64,000 nucleotides of DNA. Source: Bacteroidales bacterium. GTDB lineage: Bacteria; Bacteroidota; Bacteroidia; Bacteroidales; Muribaculaceae. The notes beneath the pieces are model-generated. The model saw nothing but the letters and a program-made list of their open reading frames with translations, had not been told where the DNA came from and did not search any database. Below, one piece after another: positions 58,360 through 64,000 of the stretch. Position 1 is the stretch's first letter; each line of letters opens with the position of its first letter. A program made the position numbers and the translations under genes. The stretch lies in assembly GCA_003150235.1 (NCBI GenBank), contig QAMW01000015.1, positions 1-64,000 of the forward strand, read 5' to 3'.

Positions 58360-61146
58360 ATGGATTTAGTAAGATTGCCAATCGGCTTGACACTTGCCGC
58401 GACAGCATTTTCACCATTAGCGGCTGAAGCCGGAATTATAAAGGGGACGGTCTATGATAGGCTGACCAATGAGCCTCTTGTCGGAGCTACCGTTATGTGT
58501 GATATTTCGGGAGCAGGCACAGCCACTGATATAGACGGTAACTATTCATTGCGACTTCCGTCGGGAAAATATAGCTTGAGTGTAAAATATATAGGATATT
58601 GCGATACTATTATCACCCGACACATTCCTTCCGGAGATGAAATAGTGGTAGTTGATTTCCTGATGAATCCCGATACGGCTACACTATCGGAGGTCACGGT
58701 GACTGCCGAGGCAAGAAAGGATACCGAGACAGCCATGATTGAAGAAGAAAAGCAGAGTGATGTAGTGCAGACCGGCGTTTCAGCCCAGCAGATTGCCCGC
58801 ACACAGGATAAGGATGCTTCGGAAGTTATCAGGCGCGTTCCGGGCATTTCTATTATCGATGACAAATTTGTGATGGTGCGTGGATTGTCACAACGATACA
58901 ATAACGTGTGGCTTAACGGTAGTGCGGTGCCGAGTTCCGAAGCTGATTCCAGGGCGTTCTCGTTTGATATAATTCCCAGCTCGCAGCTCGACAATATCGT
59001 GATTGTCAAGAGTCCGGCTCCTGAATACCCTTCAGATTTTACCGGTGGATTTGTCATGATAAAGACTAAGTATAATCCTGTGAAAACCGGTCTTGATCTT
59101 TCTTTAGGTACGACCATCAACGATATGACTCATTTTCGGGATTTTCGGTATTCTCATAACGTCCCGTCATTTTTGCCAGGTATTATTGACGGAAGCCATT
59201 ATTATTCCGGCGGATTCAAGAGCCATTTGAAAGAATATGACGGCTATCCGGGAAGAATTGATGTAATGAACAATGGATTCAACAATGATTGGAGGGTTTA
59301 TGATAAAAAGCCTGTCAGTGATTTGAAAATCAATGGCGCCTATAATAACAAGTGGGAGTTTGAATCGGGAGCCACATTAGGATTACTTGGCAGTATAAAC
59401 TATTCAAATTCCTACAGGACGCTGATTGACATGGAAAATTCACTGTATGGTCCTTATGACGTAACAAATGACACTCCTGTCTTTCTAAGGAAAGCGACCG
59501 ACAACCAATATACTAACGACATAAAATTCGGCGCGTTGCTTAACCTTTCATTCATTCCGGTTAATCATAATCATCGGTTAGAATGGAAGAATATATTCAA
59601 TCGTATCGTTAAGAACCGATATTCTGATCGTGAAGGATTCAATTCCCAGCCCGACAATATTCGAGATATGGAATATTACTATTCTACCCGCAACACATTC
59701 AATACCCAGCTTACCGGGCGGCATGAATTTTCATCTTCAGCACTTTGGGACTGGAGCGCCGGGTATGCCTATTCCGACCGGGATATGCCTGATCGTCGTC
59801 TTGTCCAACTCACAGACCGAACCGATAACCGCATGGGCATATATCGTATTAACCGTGAGTTCACGAGATTGCGTGAGCATGCAGCGTCACTTAACAACAA
59901 TTACAGGCATGAATTTATATTCGGCGAGATACATCCGTTGATAAAGACAGGAATATATGGTGAATACCGTACACGCGACTATGATGTCCGGGAATTTCAA
60001 TACGGGTGGCAGCCCGACAATAATCTTCCCGCCGGTTTCATGTTTTCAGGAGATATACCCGGAGAAGTGCTTCTGCCGGAAAATTACGGTCCGGACAAAT
60101 TGTATCTTTATGAAAATGTCAATTTCCTGAACAGCTACAAGGCAAGTAGCAGTCAGATTGCCGCCTATGTCGGTATAAATATTCCTTGGAAATCCTTTAC
60201 CTTTTATGGCGGTGTCAGATATGAATATGTCGATCAGTTGTTGAGGATGAATACAAGACAGGCTGAAGAAAGCCTTCAGAATACACACTATTATTATAAG
60301 GATTTCTTCCCGTCGGTAAATCTGAATTACAGGTTCAACGATTTCCACCAGCTGAGGGCGGCATATGGTCGCACAACCAATCGCCCCGAGTTCCGCGAAC
60401 TCGCGCCAACTGTTTATTACGATTTTGACCTCGGTAGTAGTGTCATGGGTAACTATGATCTTAAAGCTGCGTATATTCAGAATTTCGACATAAGATACGA
60501 ATGGTATCCCTCTAAGAATGAGCTTATTTCTATAGCATTGTTCTATAAGAGATTTACTCATCCTATCGAATGGACATATACAGTCGCCGGCGGCACTGAT
60601 CTTGTATATTCTTATGTAAATGCACGTGGCGCCGATAATTATGGTATAGAAATCGATATCAGGAAGAATCTCGGTTTTATAGGACTTGATGATTTCAGCA
60701 TTTCGTTTAACGGGTCCTGGATTAAAAGTAAGGTGACATTTGACGGAGGAAATAATATTGACCGTCCTATGCAAGGACAGTCGCCTTATCTTATAAACAC
60801 CGGCCTGTTTTATAATAAAAGCGGTTGGTCAGCTGCGATACTTTACAATCGTATTGGTAAACGCATTGTCGGTGTCGGAAATAAATACGGGACAGCTTCT
60901 GACGGAACCGCAAGAAATATCCCCAACTCGTATGAGATGCCGCGTAACGCGCTTGACCTGTCGTTTGGAAAGAAATTCGGACATTGGGAAGTGAAGGCTG
61001 CCGTGCGTGACCTTCTCGCAGAAAGGTATCTCTTTAAGCAGATTGAAGATGTCGTGACTCTTGAAGGAAACAAGCATATAGAAGAGGTTACCCGGAGTTA
61101 TAAACCCGGACGAAACTTCAATCTGTCGATATCATATAGCTTTTAA
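58360..61146 (+). CDS. TonB-dependent receptor with N-terminal carboxypeptidase-regulatory-like domain
   Basis: 928 aa. Signal peptide to about residue 24 (AEAG), CarboxypepD_reg-like domain (about 28-105: IKGTVYDRLTNEPLVGATV), plug domain (about 130-225: ASEVIRRVPGISIIDD.. VMVRGLSQRYNNVWLNG), then a 22-strand barrel to an aromatic end (FNLSISYSF). It is not a SusC (no SusD partner). The next gene encodes a lipoprotein, so the pair takes up some nutrient through the outer membrane. Ligand unknown; regulation probably by the divergent response regulator. Confidence 0.92.
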   Translation: MDLVRLPIGLTLAATAFSPLAAEAGIIKGTVYDRLTNEPLVGATVMCDISGAGTATDIDGNYSLRLPSGKYSLSVKYIGYCDTIITRHIPSGDEIVVVDFLMNPDTATLSEVTVTAEARKDTETAMIEEEKQSDVVQTGVSAQQIARTQDKDASEVIRRVPGISIIDDKFVMVRGLSQRYNNVWLNGSAVPSSEADSRAFSFDIIPSSQLDNIVIVKSPAPEYPSDFTGGFVMIKTKYNPVKTGLDLSLGTTINDMTHFRDFRYSHNVPSFLPGIIDGSHYYSGGFKSHLKEYDGYPGRIDVMNNGFNNDWRVYDKKPVSDLKINGAYNNKWEFESGATLGLLGSINYSNSYRTLIDMENSLYGPYDVTNDTPVFLRKATDNQYTNDIKFGALLNLSFIPVNHNHRLEWKNIFNRIVKNRYSDREGFNSQPDNIRDMEYYYSTRNTFNTQLTGRHEFSSSALWDWSAGYAYSDRDMPDRRLVQLTDRTDNRMGIYRINREFTRLREHAASLNNNYRHEFIFGEIHPLIKTGIYGEYRTRDYDVREFQYGWQPDNNLPAGFMFSGDIPGEVLLPENYGPDKLYLYENVNFLNSYKASSSQIAAYVGINIPWKSFTFYGGVRYEYVDQLLRMNTRQAEESLQNTHYYYKDFFPSVNLNYRFNDFHQLRAAYGRTTNRPEFRELAPTVYYDFDLGSSVMGNYDLKAAYIQNFDIRYEWYPSKNELISIALFYKRFTHPIEWTYTVAGGTDLVYSYVNARGADNYGIEIDIRKNLGFIGLDDFSISFNGSWIKSKVTFDGGNNIDRPMQGQSPYLINTGLFYNKSGWSAAILYNRIGKRIVGVGNKYGTASDGTARNIPNSYEMPRNALDLSFGKKFGHWEVKAAVRDLLAERYLFKQIEDVVTLEGNKHIEEVTRSYKPGRNFNLSISYSF

Positions 61147-61181
61147 ACTGCCATGTGGCATTTATTAAATAAAATTTTTTT

Positions 61182-62675
61182 ATGATGAAAACAACAAAAC
61201 ATTTAAGCCGTCATTCGATGACAGGTATTGTTTGTGCTTTGAGTCTGTTAGCAATGGGCTGTTCTTCTGACAACAGTGATGAACCCTCTTCAAATCCGTC
61301 GACCGGCAATCCGGAAGTAACTTACAAGGGTAATGTGGCTTATAGCGATGGAATAGTGTTCGAGGGCAATGAACTTGGCAATGGTACACAGAATTTTCAT
61401 TTTACCGGTGATGTGACTCTTGAGAAAGGTACTTATTTTCTGAAAGGATGGGTATATGTCGATGCCGGTGCAAAGCTTCGTATCCCCGCCGGGACAATAA
61501 TAAAGGGTGACAAAGCTACGATGGCGTCGCTTATTGTAGAGCCTGGTGGATATTGCGAGATGAAAGGTAATGCGAATGAGCCGATTGTGATGACTTCAGC
61601 ACAGAATCCCGGACAGCGCCGACCCGGTGACTGGGGTGGACTGATTGTATGTGGCAAAGGTATTAATAATCAGGGAACCCAACAGATTGAAGGTGGTCCT
61701 ACAACGATCCACGGTGGAAATGATGCATCTGACAATTCCGGAATATATAGTTATATACGAGTGGAATTTGCCGGTTATCCATTTGACACCGATAAGGAAA
61801 TCAACGGTGTTACATTCGGGTCGGTCGGTAGCGGAACACAGATTGACCATATTCAGGTATCCTATTCCAATGATGATTCTTTTGAATGGTTCGGCGGTTC
61901 GGCAAATTGCTCCTATCTCATTGCTTACAAAGGCTGGGATGATGATTTTGACACTGACAACGGTTTTAGCGGCGAGGTGAGATACTGTCTTGCAGTGCGT
62001 GATCCGAGAATTGCCGATACTTCACAGTCCAATGGATTTGAGAGTGATAACAATGCCAGTGGAGCGGAGACAGCTCCGTTTACATCTGCACGGTTCAGTA
62101 ACGTGACTCTCATAGGTCCGAAGACTATGAAAAATGTTGATTTCGTCAATGATGGAAATTATATTACGGCAGGTTCGATTTTCCCTGATAACGGTTCGAA
62201 ACTTGGCAAGTTCCAGTCAGCGATTCAGATTCGTCGCAGTAGTAAACTGAATTTGTCCAACCTTCTTGCTGTGGGTTACCCGATAGGACTGATTGTAGAT
62301 GGTGAAAAAGGTCAGTCTGTGGCATTTGCCAAATCGGGCGAATTTAAACTTGAAAATGTGCTCTTTGCCGGAATGGATATAGTCGGCACTGACAAAAACA
62401 AGGAATATGATGATTATTTGTTTGATTATCTTACCGGAACTGAAGACAGGTCGCAGCCATCGTTCTCCCATACATTCTTCCTTTCAGGAATTGGAAACAA
62501 AGTAGTTGACGAAACCTCACTCGGGCTGTCCGACCCTTACATGACCGGTCAGAATTATTGTCCGGTGGCTACAATCAGCGATGGTAAGGGCGGATTTATA
62601 GGAGCCTTCAAAGATGCTTCCGACAACTGGATGAAAGGTTGGACCAATTTCGACCCGCAGAATACGGTTTATTGA
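61182..62675 (+). CDS. Beta-helix-like lipoprotein, partner of the TonB receptor
   Basis: 497 aa. Lipobox LAMGC (Cys27). The body repeats Gly- and Asp-rich strands (GDWGGLIVCGKG, GGNDASDNSGIYSYIRVEFAG, FEWFGGSANCSYLIAYKG), like right-handed beta-helix surface proteins found next to TonB receptors in Bacteroidota. The gap to the receptor stop is 35 bases, so they are co-transcribed. It is a candidate surface capture protein. Confidence 0.82.
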   Translation: MMKTTKHLSRHSMTGIVCALSLLAMGCSSDNSDEPSSNPSTGNPEVTYKGNVAYSDGIVFEGNELGNGTQNFHFTGDVTLEKGTYFLKGWVYVDAGAKLRIPAGTIIKGDKATMASLIVEPGGYCEMKGNANEPIVMTSAQNPGQRRPGDWGGLIVCGKGINNQGTQQIEGGPTTIHGGNDASDNSGIYSYIRVEFAGYPFDTDKEINGVTFGSVGSGTQIDHIQVSYSNDDSFEWFGGSANCSYLIAYKGWDDDFDTDNGFSGEVRYCLAVRDPRIADTSQSNGFESDNNASGAETAPFTSARFSNVTLIGPKTMKNVDFVNDGNYITAGSIFPDNGSKLGKFQSAIQIRRSSKLNLSNLLAVGYPIGLIVDGEKGQSVAFAKSGEFKLENVLFAGMDIVGTDKNKEYDDYLFDYLTGTEDRSQPSFSHTFFLSGIGNKVVDETSLGLSDPYMTGQNYCPVATISDGKGGFIGAFKDASDNWMKGWTNFDPQNTVY

Positions 62676-62742
62676 TTTTGACTCACTGATGAGAACCATG
62701 AGGGCTGTCGCTGTTTTGGCGACGGCTCTTTTGGCGCAAGGA

Positions 62743-63792
62743 TTAGAAGATGACGGTGAAGTGATGGCGATGGGCAATGTGGCGATAGCTGATCTGCCAT
62801 CCGTGGAAGTCGCAGATAGCCTTGACGATGGGCAGCCCGAGTCCTGTACCTCCGCTTTGGGTGTCGGCGGAGTGAAACCGGCGGAATATCTCGTCGGGAT
62901 TAAGCGGCTTGTCTTCTGCCGGATTACTGATTTCCAAGGCGCTCTTAGTGACATGTATCAGTATTTCGCCCGATTCGGTGTGTCGGATAGCATTGACTAC
63001 AAAATTATTGACCATTGATTCCAGCAATACGGGATTGGCATTTATCGTCACGTCAGTCTCGTTTATCATCACTACAGAGCAGTTGCCTTTCAACAGGTTA
63101 TAGGAAGGCAGAAGTTTCTCGATGAATGGGGTCAGGGCAATCCGCTTCCGGTCGCCGTATTGCGCGTTTTCTATTTTGGCGAGAAGCAGCAGATTGCGGT
63201 TGAGTCGCCCCATACGGGTGTTGAGCCGGTATAATTCTTCGACAAGTTCGAGCTGTGACTGCGACAGCTCTTCCTGCATCAGAAGGTCGAGTTTGCTGCG
63301 GGTCACCGCAAGCGGTGTCTGCAGTTCATGGGAGGCGTTTTCAGTAAATTCTTTCTGGATGGTATAGGTCTCTTTATTTTTTCTCATCAGTTTGCCGAGG
63401 GTCTCGTTCAGTCGTGAAAATTCCGTGATGTCGGTAGGGCTGAACTCCGGTACATCGCTCTGCGCAAGATTAAACCGCTCGGCATCGCGCAGTGTGTCGT
63501 CAAACGGTCGCCACAGGCGGCGCGTGATGTAGCGCACGGTGATAAACAGGGCGATGCTTAGCAGTACAAACGTCAGCACAAACTGAATCATAACGCCTAC
63601 CATTATGTCACGTTCAAGGTCAAGCTGCGGAATTGCTTGACCCCTCTTGACGGCACGGATGACATCAATCAGGTCTTCGGCATAGAAATGCTTCGTCAGC
63701 ATATAGAAAGCCGGCGTCATCAACGCGAATATCACCGCCGTGCATATCATAAACTGCACGAGGGTCTTGTGTATGAGGCTTTTCCTTTTCAT
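62743..63792 (-). CDS. Sensor histidine kinase
   Basis: 349 aa. Two TM segments (about residues 12-32 and 65-87) flank a small periplasmic loop; HAMP-like linker; dimerisation/phosphoacceptor His155 in ENASHELQTPLAV; ATPase motifs N (ESMVNNFVVNAIRH) and G (GGTGLGLPIVKAI). Start at MKRKSLIHK (63792), overlapping the stop of the upstream response-regulator gene by three bases. It pairs with that regulator. The C-terminus ends 68 bases from the convergent lipoprotein gene. Confidence 0.93.
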   Translation of the reverse strand: MKRKSLIHKTLVQFMICTAVIFALMTPAFYMLTKHFYAEDLIDVIRAVKRGQAIPQLDLERDIMVGVMIQFVLTFVLLSIALFITVRYITRRLWRPFDDTLRDAERFNLAQSDVPEFSPTDITEFSRLNETLGKLMRKNKETYTIQKEFTENASHELQTPLAVTRSKLDLLMQEELSQSQLELVEELYRLNTRMGRLNRNLLLLAKIENAQYGDRKRIALTPFIEKLLPSYNLLKGNCSVVMINETDVTINANPVLLESMVNNFVVNAIRHTESGEILIHVTKSALEISNPAEDKPLNPDEIFRRFHSADTQSGGTGLGLPIVKAICDFHGWQISYRHIAHRHHFTVIF

Positions 63793-64000
63793 TCTGCAAT
63801 CCATTTATATCCGGCTCCGTAAAATGTCTTGATGCAGTCACTCAGCCCGGCATCGGCGAGCTTCCCTTTCAGGTTTTTGATGTGGGCATATACAAAATTA
63901 AAGTCATCCATCATGTCGGCGATATCTCCGCTCAGATGCTCGGCAAGCGCGCTTTTCGAGACCACGCGGCGGCGGTTTTCGATGAGAAACAGCAGCAGGT
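63789..64000 (-). CDS. OmpR-family response regulator, C-terminal part (cut by window edge)
   Basis: Seventy codons run in from the right edge on the minus strand. They encode the trans_reg_C winged helix: LSGDIADMMDDFNFVYAHIK, then NLKGKLADAGLSDCIKTFYG and AGYKWIAE. The stop overlaps the kinase start (ATGA), so the two form a translationally coupled two-component pair. The receiver domain is outside the window. Confidence 0.9.
   Translation of the reverse strand, partial: LLLFLIENRRRVVSKSALAEHLSGDIADMMDDFNFVYAHIKNLKGKLADAGLSDCIKTFYGAGYKWIAE

Overview
The window is a piece of a Bacteroidales chromosome, most likely a gut lineage near Muribaculaceae (this placement is inference from gene content). 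The evidence is the tuf-secE-nusG-rplKAJL-rpoBC block with Bacteroidota-type proteins, repeated promoters of the Bacteroidota form TTTG-N19/20-TAnnTTTG, a complete methylmalonyl-CoA decarboxylase/epimerase operon, many lipoproteins with Bacteroidota lipoboxes, a T9SS-type C-terminal domain, a NigD-like lipoprotein, a DUF3737 protein, a TonB receptor with a carboxypeptidase-regulatory-like domain, and an ECF sigma factor followed by a membrane/beta-barrel protein.

Layout. 1-12.8 kb (+): end of tRNA-Gly, tRNA-Thr, tuf, tRNA-Trp, secE, nusG, rplK, rplA, rplJ, rplL, an attenuator-like hairpin, rpoB, rpoC, terminator. 12.8-17.5 kb: a C45-type N-terminal-nucleophile hydrolase, a thioredoxin lipoprotein, mdh with a perfect 26-bp palindrome at its promoter, a long imperfect palindrome beside a broken Rhs-core fragment, and a T9SS-cargo-like protein. 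17.7-17.9 kb: a small MITE-like element with 15-bp perfect terminal inverted repeats and a 9-bp target-site duplication. 18-25.6 kb: a U32-family protein and a tripartite RND efflux operon (MFP, RND, OMF). 25.9-28.5 kb: a DUF2582 winged-helix protein, then a lipoprotein / small membrane protein / membrane-anchored deiminase-fold hydrolase operon preceded by a promoter and a strongly structured RNA or leader of about 250 nt. 28.8-32.3 kb: DUF3737, MalY-type C-S lyase and MATE transporter in one operon.

32.4-38.5 kb (-): DUF362 lipoprotein, then rpsU-xer-hpf, a zinc-ribbon coiled-coil protein, a Nif3-family protein and aspS. 38.6-43.9 kb (-): a small conserved hypothetical and the sodium-pumping methylmalonyl-CoA decarboxylase operon (mce, mmdA, OadG-like with a lamin-tail-like domain, biotin carrier, beta subunit). 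44.3-46.6 kb (+): dnaK and a small ABM-fold monooxygenase. 46.8-47.2 kb: a decayed zeta-toxin-like module.

47.7-64 kb (+ mostly): NigD-like and Ig-like lipoproteins; ECF sigma, anti-sigma/beta-barrel fusion and lipoprotein; an AraC regulator followed by a secreted-protein cluster (paralogous-domain protein, aldo/keto reductase lipoprotein, exported alpha/beta hydrolase with a Cys nucleophile elbow); SanA-like and EamA-like membrane proteins; an OmpR-family response regulator diverging from a TonB receptor plus beta-helix-like lipoprotein; and, at the right edge, a histidine kinase with the end of its own response regulator. No CRISPR array, rRNA operon, intact transposase or prophage was seen. 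The most unusual items are the structured RNA, the deiminase operon, the MITE with a clear target duplication, the transenvelope anti-sigma fusion, and the palindromes at the mdh promoter and in the Rhs remnant region.
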